In this document: one piece after another, positions 53,090 through 64,000 of the stretch
Layout of the letters: every line of letters begins with the position of its first letter
Numbering within the stretch: the stretch's first letter is position 1
DNA from: Pristionchus mayeri
Taxonomy: Eukaryota > Nematoda > Chromadorea > Rhabditida > Neodiplogasteridae
NCBI GenBank assembly: GCA_036245805.1
Contig: BTRK01000004.1
Coordinates: forward strand, 48,424,690 to 48,488,689
Direction of reading: 5' to 3'
DNA length: 64,000 nt
The notes under the pieces: generated by a model
What the model was told of the DNA's origin: nothing
What the model saw: only the letters and a program-made list of their open reading frames with translations
Database searches by the model: none
Translations under genes and position numbers: made by a program

Positions 53090-55163
53090 AACCGCACATT
53101 GATCAATGATAATTTATCATTACGCAATATGTTCACCCTACCGTTATTCCCCATCCCCCTTTATGCTCTTTTTATCTTAATTCATAAGCTCCTTGTTTCC
53201 ATGCCATTAGTTTAACTAGAATCAAAAAAAAAAAAAAAAAAAAACGAAGGCGTGCTCAACAAAATAAATGCAACGCCATATAACAGCCCTCCCTCCCCTG
53301 CCTCCCTGAACATCTCGCTTGTACCTCCAAATTGTTTTGGTCGATTGTCATTTTCTTCATTATTAAGGAATAGTGCGGGTCTCTCATACATAACCTTCAG
53401 TTTGCTCATCCTTGTAAATCGTGTAGACTTATCCCAAGTCCTCTCAAATCGAGTATTATCGCGTAATTACGGTGTTAATTGCTTTATTATTCTCTCACAT
53501 TACTATCGATTGATGAAAAGGGAGAGCCCGAAAAGTAGATTTATCTTTTCCCATAGCTAACATTATATCAGAATAAAGTTTTTTTAGAATGACTATTATG
53601 CGGTGCGATAGAGGTGTTTCTGCTCAAACACCAGAAGTCAATGAGCTTCTTACCTCTTGTTCGTCTTAACACCCTTCCTTCCTTGATACCATCAATAAAT
53701 AAGGTTTAGTCTGCGAAATAAGGTTTAAAAAGTCTATTCGAATTTGTATTTTCTGACTATTTTTTTTGAAAGCGCGCGCCTTTTCCTTGATGCCTGCGGA
53801 CGTTTTCATTTTCCTCATGTATTTTCTCCGTGGACCGTGCCTCCGACCTGATATGGGGAGAGTCGAAACACATCGCTTCCCTCGTAAAAGCTCCACGCTC
53901 CTTATCAGTTCTTCTCGCGCCACGTAGTGCACCTTGATTGATTACTTACTTATCGCATTTCCTAGCCTAGACAATTTAATTTTTTTCCTTTATGTATTCT
54001 ATATTGTCATGCTCTTTCACAAACTACCTGTGGGCTTTTATTGGTGGTGAACTCGAGCTAATTTATACTTTAATAATAGTATATTTTCCACGAGTTCTAA
54101 CTCGGCTCATTTTCAAATATGTCCTTCGAAATGCGCATTTTCTAAGTTCATTGTGTCACTTCTCCGCTTAGTCCACGACGTCTCATCGTCAGCGTCTTCT
54201 TCTCATCTTTCTCCTCCTCCTGTTCCTCTTCCTCTGTTCATCAATCGTCGTCTTCCACGCACTCGACCAAGCGGGGAAAGCACGGTCAGTGCATGTTGAA
54301 TGTTGCACGGGTGGTTTAATCGAATCGTATGCTTTGTTACTTGTTCATTTCAATAATTATACGCCGCCTTAACTCTTGCATGTTTGAAGCATTTGGAGCA
54401 GATGCGCTTATTGTTATTCCTCCCTTTTGATTTTTCTTCCAACACTGTCCAGTACCATATTAAGTTTAAGATAACGGACTGACATTGTTTAATCGGTGTA
54501 CTATTATTTTACGCGGAATTAATGTGATCGAAGGGTTGATATTCGAAAGAACGATATGTAAGTATAGAGAGAATGAGGGGAGTGAGAGAGCGATAGCTAC
54601 ACAAATTAGGAACAAGGATCTTCCAAATGGCACTTTTTGTATAACTGTTCCCAACCGTTTCCTTTGCATTCTGCGATATAAATTAACTTAGCCTCTATTT
54701 AACGTTTGTCGCACTTAAAATTTTTCTCGATTTTTCTGAAACTAATTTTCCATGTCTTCTTTTCTCGACCGCAATTGCTATTGACTTTTCGTTTGGTTTC
54801 CATGGGGATGAGGCTTCCTCCCATGTGTAATTTATGATTCCTCTATCCCTCCTCGTATTAAGGTCTCGCTTTGATGGGATCTCACTCAGCCTTATGTATT
54901 GACATATTTTATACTCTCTCGCTAAGAATTTAAAGCAAGCTTGATTCTTAGTAGCAATTTCGCTAATGGTTGGTTTTTCTCTCGCTCAAGTCTAATCTGG
55001 GGGGGGGGGTGGTAATGCAGAAAGAGAGTCCACAGGCTACTGAAGAGGGAGTATACGGGGAGGAGAAAAGAGGCAAGGGAGGGGGAAAGAGGGAGGAGTG
55101 AGAAGCGTATCGAACTGAAGTTAGGAGTTGATAGTACGGCTGGTACAGCTGAAATGACTACAG
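53090..55163. other. Intergenic region upstream of pyp-1
   Basis: No gene seen in about 2 kb. It contains an A-tract of about 20 (53224-53244) after the ICE1-like 3' end, pyrimidine-rich stretches around 54190-54240, and a G-run near 55000-55010 just before the first pyp-1 exon. Promoter sequences for the first pyp-1 start presumably lie here. Confidence 0.35.
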
Positions 55164-58100
55164 ATGCGCCCGTGCTCAATGCTCACGATCGTTCGACTGG
55201 CCACTTCGACGTCGACGGCATCTAGAGTACAAATTGTGGCCAAGACGCCTGCGGCCAGTTTCTACTGCAACGGTGTTCGCAGTATGGGTGCTGCCTGCTG
55301 TAGTAGTAGCCTTGGTGCCGCCACGGCTCCATATTCTGGCTCACTCGAGCGATTTCCCCCTTCCGGTCACATGGTGGGAGGAGCCGGAGTGGCTGCCCTC
55401 AAGCTAGATCCCGCACCCCAAGGAAAGCGGAGGGAGAGAAGAGCGGATACTACGGCTGCCGTTGTTCAAGTTGAGCCATTAGCAAGTCCGACTACTGCTG
55501 TTACAAGCCTTGTGCGACCCTCCACTTCCCAGTCCGCTCGAGAGATGTTCAGAGCTGCGACAAGGTAAGACTTCCCCTCATCTCAATTTAAGCCGGCCTA
55601 TATCTGTTATTTCCCTTTCCTCTGTTTTTGACACGTCCTCCATATGCAAAAGTATAGAGGTAAACGAGTTTCTAGAAAGTGAGAGAGCGCTGATCCTTCA
55701 TTCCCTCTCCCAATTCATTAGTAGTTTTTGCGCGCGTGTTGTGCGGTTGTTCGGCGGAGATTCTAACGAAGCGAGGAATGGCGTGGCTCTTCTGTGGAAT
55801 GTGTGGAAGAGATCGGGGAGTGGCAGCTGAAGTCGCGAAGCTGAGAGAAGACGAGATGAGGATTAGTTGGTGAGACTAAGCTAAGGATGCCATAGAAAAA
55901 GTTTGCTCCCATCGTGTAGCTATTTATTTTGTAGATGTGCTTGCGCGAAGAAAAGGATTTCCTTGGGATCAAAAGCTTTTTTCATTTCATTACATTTGCT
56001 TGCGCATATGCCTATTGCACAATCTGTATGCATTCAGTGCCCTCCCTTTGACCTCTCCTGTATAATCCAGCCAATATTCTTCTTTTATATCACAGGGAGA
56101 GGGGATTACGCTCTATTTCGTCTGCTATACTCTGGAAAGGGGGAGGAAAGAGGAGAGATGAAAAATTGAAAGCAATGGGTACATGGATTGCACTGGGTTA
56201 GAGATTGTCTATGAGCGACTGATGACTCAGCAAGATTCATCAGTTCTCGGCGTTTCGCCTCCTCTTTCTCCGTCTACGAAAGATGGGGGAGTAGAGGAGG
56301 GCATTCCCACGTACACCTCATTCCCTCCTCTGACGAATTGGGAGAGAACGCGAGCTTCAGTGAAGCGGATTCTTCCCAAAGAGCGCAAGTGGAAGAGAAG
56401 ACTCTTCCTGAGTGCGGCAATTGCAATGCTCATCTCAGCGGCCGTTGTTATTGTGGTTGTATGGTACGATTGTTCTTCCATATTCTCATTTATAACAGCT
56501 ATATTTGCTAGTAACGGAAACGCCAGTTCAAAAAAATGTTCAATCACGAAATGGCGGTTTCAAAACTTTTAATTCCGACCAGTGTTTACCTACAATAGAT
56601 TATCAAATAAATATCGTTAGAAGTAGTTCGGACCGCCGCAAATGTTGGCACCCAAGTGATTATAATTTTTTCACAATTTTCACTCAGTTCGAAGATATCT
56701 CAATGCGGGGATTTAATAGTTTACTAAAAGGATACCTTTACTTCCGGCACTATTCAACTGATTGTTTGGCGATTAGCGTTGGAGTGATTGTTATGCACTC
56801 AGATAAATTGCGTCGTGGACAGGCTAGCCAGATGGAAAGGACAGAACGCCATTAAGTTCAAAGGTCCTGTCATGTGTCCGATATAGAAATGAGGTTTCCT
56901 CCGATATAAAGGTGGCACCTTGCTGACTCCTCGACTAGTGTCAATACCGATAAGGAAAGGACACTCCACTGCCTCAGTTTCTTCTCTCCAGACCTGGTTG
57001 CTGGTCGACCATCACATTAGTTGCCGAATTCGACATACCTCACCGCAGTGTATTCATTTAACTGTCACTTATTGTGACAAATTGTGAATACGAATAGCCT
57101 GGTGCTGCTTCTTCTCGTTCACAAGTACACAATACTACTCTACCTCCCCGATCTCATCCTTTTCCATCTGGCATAATGATAGCTGATTTCTGCATCGGAG
57201 CTCTCTCTATACTCGGAGTTATCTCCCTGCCCCGAAAGTGGGTATTTGCACCTAATTTAGAAGAGGGGGGAAGAACTGGCCAAGAGTTATGTATTTCGAA
57301 ATGCCAATATTTATTCTTCTGATCCTTCCTAGTTGCTCCTTTACGTTTTCATATTTCCCACCCCTTATTTTTTCTTTCCGATTCGTTGAATTATATTTCT
57401 TATTACAGCTCCCTCACGAGCGACGCATTTGCGTATCAGCAGAAACGATCCTACTCAACTGGTATGCCGTAATTTCATTATTATTTGATTGTTGCTTTTT
57501 TCTCGAACCTGACTGCCTGATTTTTGTTATTTATACTAAACCTTTTTTGTTGATTGTTGGTAATGATAGATTGTGTAAATAATGATACTAAACTTACCAG
57601 GAATGTCTGGAGATAGCGCCATGGTTAAGTACGAGACCGAAGAGAGAGGTTCCCTCTACACACTGGACTACAGATGCTATATCAGTGAGTTTTTTGTGTC
57701 CGTATAGTCCCAAATAGATCACGTGAAGCGCTCATTCACAATATCTTATCTGTTATCAATAGGTCGATAGCAACTGTCGTAGGTATATTCGTCGAGTGTT
57801 TAAACTCAGCTTCAGATCAATGCGACTTTTCTTTTTTTCTGACTTTGTCACTAGTCTTAATAATGAGAAATCACATGACTTTTAAATATAAATTCGGTTT
57901 GGGGCGTATTAATTATTAGCCCGATTCTAATATCTTAAGTTTATTCTTAATGAAATGGAGACAATCTTCCCATAGTGTTGAAATGTCAATGATTAATTCA
58001 AATGACTAACAAGATGCTTGCAGAGGGACCTCAGGGATACGTCTCTCCCTGGCACGACATTCCTCTCTATGCTGATGAGGCGAACAAGGTGTTCAACATG

Positions 58101-59586
58101 ATCGTTGAGATCCCTCGATGGAGCAACGCTAAAATGGAGGTGAGCGTGGGGGAAAATATTGGCTAGGGACTCTGCGTCTTGTTTTGAAAAGCGATCTTTG
58201 CCGACAATCGGATTGTCTTTACTTATAATTCAGTAAGCTGTATTACTTTACTATCACCCATTGCCATTCGCTTGTCTTGGTTATGAGTTTTGTTCGGAAA
58301 TTTTAATATTCAAAAAAGTTGAAAGTGGTGGAGATTTTAACACTTAACAAGTAAATAGTATGTTGACTGCAGATGGCGACGAAGGAGCCGCTGTCTCCCA
58401 TCAAGCAGGACGAGAAGAAGGGCGTGCCCCGATTCGTCCACAACATCTTCCCCCACCACGGATACATCTGGAACTATGGAGCACTGCCCCAGGTTTGCTC
58501 GTTCGTTGAATAGTGTAAGGTGCGCATGGGAGGAAAAAAGCAATGCAATGCAACTGCACTTTTTGCTGTTGGTTGATTATTTGCTTAGCAGGGAATAATT
58601 GGGCACTCATAAGGTAGTATACGATGTGCAGGGACTATTTATCTTAGCATGCTGGAGGCAACCTTCTTCTTGCAGACGTGGGAGAACAACGAGCACGTTG
58701 ATAAGGATACGGGGGCGAAGGGAGACAACGACCCGATCGATGTGGTCGAGATCGGATCCACTGTCCACAAGAGAGGAGCTGTTATCCAGGTGAGGTCGTA
58801 GTCAGTGTTGTTGTTGCTCTCTTTAAAATCTAACCATTATTTCTGTGATAAATCTTTTATTTCCGCCTAAATTAAGGTGAAAGTCGTCGGCTGCCTGGCA
58901 CTGATCGATGATGGGGAGACGGACTGGAAGCTGGTGGCCATCGACGTGACTGATCCCGTAGCCAAGGATATCAACTCGATGGACGACGTCGAGAAGGTCT
59001 TCCCCGGACTACCCAGAGTAAGAAACTGCTACCACATCTTGAAGTCTTCTGTTATTATACCCTGTAAATCAAGGGACTCTTCAAAATTCCCAAATCGAAA
59101 AATCTCTGGACTGTATTTTTCGGCAAATATGAGTGTGACGTATTTTTTACTGCTACAATATTTATTGCTTGCAGGCTACCTATGAGTGGTTCAAGACTTA
59201 CAAAATCCCGACTGGCAAGTCTGCAAACGAGTTCGCATTCAACGGACAGTACAAGGATCAGGCATTCTGCTACAAGGTATGACATAGTTGCGGTATATCT
59301 AGAAGAAGGCTCAACATATTTTTGTAGGTTATCGAGGAGACTAATGCGTTCTGGAAGAAGCTGATCACTGAGCCCAATCCCGAGCTGAACACGTGAGTGG
59401 CAACACACTCCTGCAGATCGTTACCTTGTTATATTTTATAGTCTCTCTCGTGTCGATGGTGCCGTGCACATGGCCACTCCCGAAGCTGCTTCAGCCATAG
59501 TGGCCGCCGCCCCTGCAGCGGGTTCCGACGCCGCCCTCCCCGGCGACCTCGGCAAGTGGCACTTCATCTCCGACAGCAAGCTCTAA
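55164..59586 (+). CDS. pyp-1: Soluble inorganic pyrophosphatase with three alternative first exons
   Basis: Family I pyrophosphatase hydrolysing PPi to two phosphates. Core exons: 57409-57461, 57601-57684, 58024-58139, 58373-58492, 58676-58789, 58877-59017, 59175-59276, 59328-59392, 59442-59586. Signature [12 protein letters not shown] (catalytic Asp triad), [44 protein letters not shown] and [13 protein letters not shown] are all intact. Three upstream exons end in phase 2 and fit the shared exon 57409-57461 ([17 protein letters not shown]). (a) 55164-55564, 133 residues, starts [18 protein letters not shown], basic and Ser/Thr-rich, likely mitochondrial. (b) 56183-56463 carries a membrane span ([20 protein letters not shown]). 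(c) 57176-57237 is a short hydrophobic leader ([19 protein letters not shown]). An internal Met at 57603 ([11 protein letters not shown]) could give the cytosolic enzyme. AATAAA lies near 59760. Confidence 0.92.
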
Positions 59587-59826
59587 ACGGCTGCTAATGT
59601 TGTCGCCTACATCCCTCCCGATAGTCGATCACGCTATCTCATTGTTGCACTCCTTCCCCATCCCCCCTAATCTAGATTCCATTGTTCCGCACGTTCGTTA
59701 GGTCAATTGTGTTTTTGAACCACTATCGGTATTTTTCGGAAGTACCCGTGTTAAGTTATAATAAAGATTTTCTGTGACGTCTCGAATGGTACAACATGGA
59801 ATGAGAACTTATTGAACCGGGCGATA

Positions 59827-60240
59827 GATTCGTTGGCACTTCTCTAGTTTAGGGGGTAACTCCGCCCACTTTCCCTCTGCGCCTCTGACACCCTGCCTCT
59901 CCCTTACCCCTTCCCTCTGACGCTGACGCATGTAAACAACTACTCACGCGCTCTAGTAACCCACTTGTTTGCATGGGAGAGTATTGGCATTACAGCACGC
60001 ATCTATATCTCCTTCCCTATAACGGCGACCCGCGAAGCGGGGAGCCCTGTAAGCAACAATAGGGTCTCCCTGCGAAGCGGGGAGACCCGATCGTTGCTTA
60101 CCGCTTAGGCCGGCCCGGCGATATATACAGAAAGCTGCGTAGCTCTTGCCTGTTCTGTTCTCCACTACCTGAGTAGGGACTCAGGGGTCTGAGTGCGAGG
60201 AATGGGCTTACCCCCTAAACTAGAGAAGTCCCGATTCGTT
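59827..60240. mobile_element. Merlin-like MITE, copy 2 (downstream of pyp-1)
   Basis: Element 59835-60232 (398 bp) is flanked by a perfect 8-bp target duplication gattcgtt (59827-59834, 60233-60240). Ends are GGCACTTCTCTAG and, inverted, GGGACTTCTCTAG. It is the same family as 9426-9818 in the opposite orientation, sharing the central ggggagaccc palindromes and the gtaagcaacgat segment. No ORF. Confidence 0.88.
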
Positions 60241-60825
60241 CCGTGCTAGCTTATTCCCCACCATATATTCATCTTTTTTGCAGCAGCGAATTCAAAATAT
60301 TGTTTTGCCAATTATGTATATGGAGAGTCTCTTATATGTACTGTTTTGACAAGTTTTGTTGGAACAATTTTGCAAACATTTATACAATGGCCAATCCTGA
60401 ATATCACTTTCACAGAGAACCGTAGTTGTTGCGGATTGTAATATGTATTGAACACTGAATGGGTATGGAGGCACGAAATAGGGCAATGTGTGCGAATGAT
60501 AGTCTGTCAATCCACTTGGTCCTGGTCTGCTTCATCGGGATCTGGCAAAACAAGAGAGACAAATGCCACAGTGAGAACAAGGGTCATTGTAAAGCTGCCG
60601 CGAGGAAAAAAGTGGAAGTTCTGGAACAAACCCGTGAGAATGGAGATATAACTACTGGTATTCTGATAACTAATTCGTTTCTCCCGTCACCTTCTCTTTC
60701 AACAACCCGAGCTCGACCTGAAATCGTATGGCGAATTATCTTACACAGTTCATTCACTTCTTTCAGAAGAAATATAAAAAAAGGACTACAAATAAAATTT
60801 TTGTATGCTTTCACTCTCATTACTC
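60241..60825. other. Spacer between pyp-1 and the CNNM gene 3' ends
   Basis: Convergent 3' ends. A plus-strand open frame (60459-60887) covers this area but lacks supporting family similarity or a clear gene model. No RNA gene or repeat recognised. Confidence 0.35.
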
Positions 60826-60993
60826 TCATCTCTGCCATACCTCATCCACTGGTGTTCGATTCTTGTGACGCTGTTCACGTGCATTGAGAGCCGCTACAGC
60901 TTCTCTTGCCTCAATGATTGACTGACGACGCTTGTTGCTCTGTAATGAACAACTTGGAGTGTTGCCTCCATCTTCAACCACACTTCCAGACGA

Positions 60994-63900
60994 TTACTAG
61001 GAAGAAAGATGAATGAAACGGAGGATGAATTTCACTCTTACCGGTGTGTTTCCTGCAGAAGGAGTTCCCGAAAGGGGCGCGAGATCGTCCATTAGAGATT
61101 GATCGGAGGATGAACGAGAGACGGGCAACGAGCTGGGTCCCCCAGCCATTCTGAAATATAAAATCATTTCTACAGTCCAATTTTATCGAAAATCTCCGGT
61201 TCCTCTATTTTAACATTCTCATTGGATTTAACTCGAGAATTCAGATTATCAATGCTTCTCAAACTTACGCCTCTTTGTCACGCAGCATCAATGTAGAACG
61301 ATAGGCGTTTATGAAGGATGAGATGGTAACCTGCAATGGCCATCCCGGTTCGGTGAACTTTGGTCTCTCTGGTCTTGGTCTGGTTTTGGTCTGACCTCAA
61401 GGTATGTGCAATCTTCTGTGATTGTAACGCTGTAGTCAGGCTTAAACATCAGATCAGGTCTACGGCAGCCAACTTCTGTCGTGTCTATAATTGATGGGTT
61501 TTTTTGAAATATCGTAAGACCATGCAACATAAGGGCAGAGAGAGGCTTGAATTAGTGTTCACATCACAGAAATTTAATGAAATACTATATGAAATGAGTA
61601 GTGTGACTTGAGTGTTCAGTCTGAAATTACCAATCACTGAGGTGCTTCTGTTGAGAGTGTTTGCAGCTGCGAGCAACTTCTGCAGCAACTCCTGTCCGAA
61701 GGCGTGGAAGGGACCCGCTTCGAACATCATACCTGACTGCAATTATGAGCTAATCGTCCGACTCACTATTTCTTACTATCGCTGACGGCAATGATAGTAA
61801 GAATAACTGTAATGTTCTAATTATTGTCGCCTTTCCAGTTGCGTTTACGTTAGAGAACGTTTTAAAGTTTGCGTAGTTTGACTGCAGATGAAGCATAATG
61901 ACTTTTTAGGTTGGACATAACATCTCTATTTATTTTAAAACATCGAAAATAAATGATCGGTAAGATTGTCATAGTATACCTGCCCGATGGTGACTTTTGC
62001 GCGTCCTTCGAGAATAAGCACGTATCGATCCGAGAGTTCATCCTGGATACAACTGGGTTAGGCGATTCTACTATTCTGTTATACCTTCGTGTATAATTTA
62101 GCCAGTTTAGGCACGCCACTGTCAGTCCCACCGGCAGATTTTATGTAGGACATGTCCACCTGATAAAGTTGGCTCATCAGCTTTTAATTTCACATTTTTC
62201 TATTGAAGTATTCTTGACAATATCAAATGTTTCCTGCCACCATGTGAACACACTGGTCCTGTGGCCTAATGGATAAGGCGTCGGTCTCCTAAACCGAAGA
62301 CTGCAGGTTCGAGTCCTGCCAGGATCGATATCTTTCGCAAAACTTACTCTTCTTGTGCTGGTTGAGATTAACCGCTCCAAAATGCTCTTGTGCACAAATT
62401 TGTCGGTGAAAGCAGTCTAAATTTTGATTTCGTCCTATATCAGGGTAACTCTAAAATCACTTCATTCGACACGAGGAATTGCAACGTGACCATCTGGATA
62501 TGAGAGGAGACCTGCAAGTGGTTATTGCCTCTCGCTCTTTCTTAAATTCTATCTAATCGAGCAGCGAGTATTTGGAATGGAGAGATTAAATACAACGAGC
62601 CTGTGTATGAGGTGCCTCCTTCTCGAAGTAGCGGGTGAGATCATTCTTCTTTCCTCGAGCTGTCTTTGATTTACCCTATAAAAATACCCACGCTTTATTC
62701 TCTCAATCATATGCAGCCTCTGCCAGTTAGGACGAAAGAAGACGGGGAGGAAATATTTCATGGGTGGGAGTTTTCTGTGTATAATTTGGTCCTCACCTTA
62801 TTATCAGTGACGACATCGAATTCGTCAACGATTTCTGCCTGCACATTCCCATTTTGAACCAGATCTCTTACTTATTCTGTCACCTGCAGAATCTCTTCAA
62901 CTATGTCCTCCAGAGTTACCAGACCAACCAGATCGTATGAGGGATCCTGAAATTGACAACTGTGACCATATAATTTCATTTGTTGTTTAGCACATAAGGG
63001 TTAGGGATAGACAATATATATATTTTTAAAAAATTTGAACCATCACAGCCTCTATGCTCATATTATGCATATTCTTGGGCAAGGGCGGAGGCAATGGTTG
63101 GAAGAATGAGGTTCCTGGAGCTATTTTGCCCAACACCCTACCGTACCTCCGCAGATTCTTCACTGACGTGTACTTTCTTCACCATAGCGAGGTGGCCATC
63201 GCCCTTCAAACAATAATGATACAAATAGAAAGATCTGAGATCACAACTTACTTTCTTGAAATTTTCTAGAACAATTGCCAAAGGCGTGTCGTTGAAGACG
63301 TACTTGACCTAAATGACGAATGATCACAAGTTGGTTAATTTGCTTTGCTGTGGCAAAGCTATTTGTTATGAGTTAACTGAAAAAAATAGAGTTGTTATTT
63401 ACTGTGTGTTGATGATATCCACACACAGTGCGGACAGAGAAGTTATCGTCGGGATCGAGTAACGCGAGGTCTGCAGAATAAAATGATAATGCTTGGACTA
63501 ATCGAATAGGTTTGCTCACCCTTCACTATAAGCAATCCAGTGACATTGTTCCTGTCGCCCTCCGAGTATACCGGTATGCGTGTATAGCCAATGCGAACGA
63601 TCTCGGCAATCGTTTTCGCATTGAGAATTGTCTCATCGGGAAGCATGAAAACATCCTGTGAAGGATCAACGATTCGAGATCTGATAAATGCAATAAAACT
63701 GACATCGATCTTGGTCATAACCTGCTCAACGACCTTGTCCGCCAGTTCCATAGCCCCCACAGCGATCTGAATGTTACACGTTTCCTTTTCACGCATCAAT
63801 AAATATTATATTATAATAAATATTGTCCAATGAATAAGTGGCAAGCCGCATCCATCTACAACAAGATGCTCATTTGAAAGAAGTGAGCGTTGAAGAGTTG

Positions 63901-64000
63901 TGAACTGTTAAGCTAATGAGACTACAAAGACCACCTTCAGTTCATCGCTCAGCAGAACGTTCTCTTTCATCGACATTTTCATCAATTCCATCAGTCGTTT
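60994..64000 (-). CDS. CNNM/ACDP divalent-cation transporter, CBS-pair and CNBH-like region (5' end beyond right edge)
   Basis: Membrane Mg transport protein; only the cytosolic half is visible. Exons (-): 63935-64000, 63704-63766, 63520-63655, 63403-63470, 63252-63308, 63147-63203, 62884-62946, 62797-62838, one beginning 62677 whose end is uncertain, 62461-62511, 62348-62416, 62085-62159, 61980-62042, 61631-61736, 61396-61484, 61269-61330, 61042-61150. CBS1: KVVEQVMTKIDDVFMLPDE, IGYTRIPVYSEGDRNNVTGL. CBS2: KYVFNDTPLAIVLENFKK, HLAMVKK, YDLVGLVTLEDIVEEIL. Cyclic-nucleotide-binding-like part: LSDRYVLILEGRAKVTIG, FEAGPFHAFGQELL, FKPDYSVTITEDCTYLE. The DUF21 membrane domain lies off the window. 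The predicted junction after SAGNTP gives TAA at once (60994-60996). Intron 2 is only 48 nt. The tRNA-Arg gene sits in the intron 62160-62347. Confidence 0.9.
62255..62327 (+). tRNA. tRNA-Arg(CCT): tRNA-Arg (anticodon CCT)
   Basis: 73-nt cloverleaf with all four stems. Acceptor GGTCCTG pairs with CAGGATC (one G-T pair); D stem GCCT/AGGC around aatggata; anticodon stem TCGGT/ACCGA with loop CTCCTAA, so anticodon CCT reading AGG; T stem GCAGG/CCTGC with loop TTCGAGT; discriminator G. The B box GGTTCGAGTCC is canonical and there is no intron. It lies on the strand opposite the CNNM gene, inside one of its introns. Confidence 0.95.

Noticed and set aside
53224..53244. Poly-A tract as evidence of a processed pseudogene
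   Set aside because: No retrocopied coding sequence precedes it; it is a simple repeat after the ICE1-like gene.
60459..60887. Plus-strand 142-codon open frame with a possible hydrophobic start
   Set aside because: No family similarity, no clear start or splice context, and its 3' end overlaps the antisense CNNM reading.

Overview
The window is nuclear DNA of a nematode. Protein-coding genes are cut into many short exons (about 45-250 bp) by GT-AG introns; several genes begin just after a splice-acceptor-like site, as expected for spliced-leader trans-splicing; and the set includes ERI-1 and a pyrophosphatase resembling pyp-1. The intron-rich style is reminiscent of diplogastrids such as Pristionchus, but that placement is an inference. 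I rebuilt gene models by hand from splice sites, reading phase and family similarity. In nearly all of them every junction keeps frame; exceptions are stated in the entries.

Layout. 1-3350 (-): a secreted alkaline phosphatase, cut by the left edge. About 5039-10750 (+): a small coiled-coil gene, ALG13 (UDP-GlcNAc transferase subunit) and TIM17 (mitochondrial import), closely spaced head to tail. 11426-20201 (+): long-form RNase Z. 20542-24951 (+): Miro GTPase. 25766-28362 (+): TRM10-type tRNA methyltransferase. 28538-30810 (+): a single-pass membrane protein I do not recognise. 30974-31812 (+): a small CBM48 (AMPK-beta-like) protein. 32089-32750 (-): a U1-type zinc-finger gene. 33873-36918 (+): ERI-1/3'hExo. 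41089-53089 (+): a 51-exon gene for a 2016-residue protein with the layout of Little Elongation Complex subunit 1 (ICE1). 55164-59586 (+): inorganic pyrophosphatase with three alternative first exons. About 60994-64000 (-): a CNNM/ACDP metal transporter, cut by the right edge, with a tRNA-Arg(CCT) in one intron on the other strand.

Several genes serve tRNA and small-RNA metabolism (RNase Z, TRM10, a tRNA gene, ERI-1, and snRNA transcription if the ICE1 reading is right). Another group serves mitochondria (TIM17, Miro, a mitochondrial RNase Z leader, a possible mitochondrial pyrophosphatase form). Short gaps of 164-341 bp between co-oriented genes suggest operons.

Introns and spacers hold many mobile elements: a gutted Gypsy-type LTR element containing a nested hAT-like MITE, a second LTR element with a gag-like ORF, a tRNA-derived SINE with a 12-bp target duplication, two copies of a MITE with perfect or near-perfect 8-bp duplications, two short TTAA-flanked MITEs, and four large foldback elements. 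I found no CRISPR array, rRNA or bacterial-type operon.
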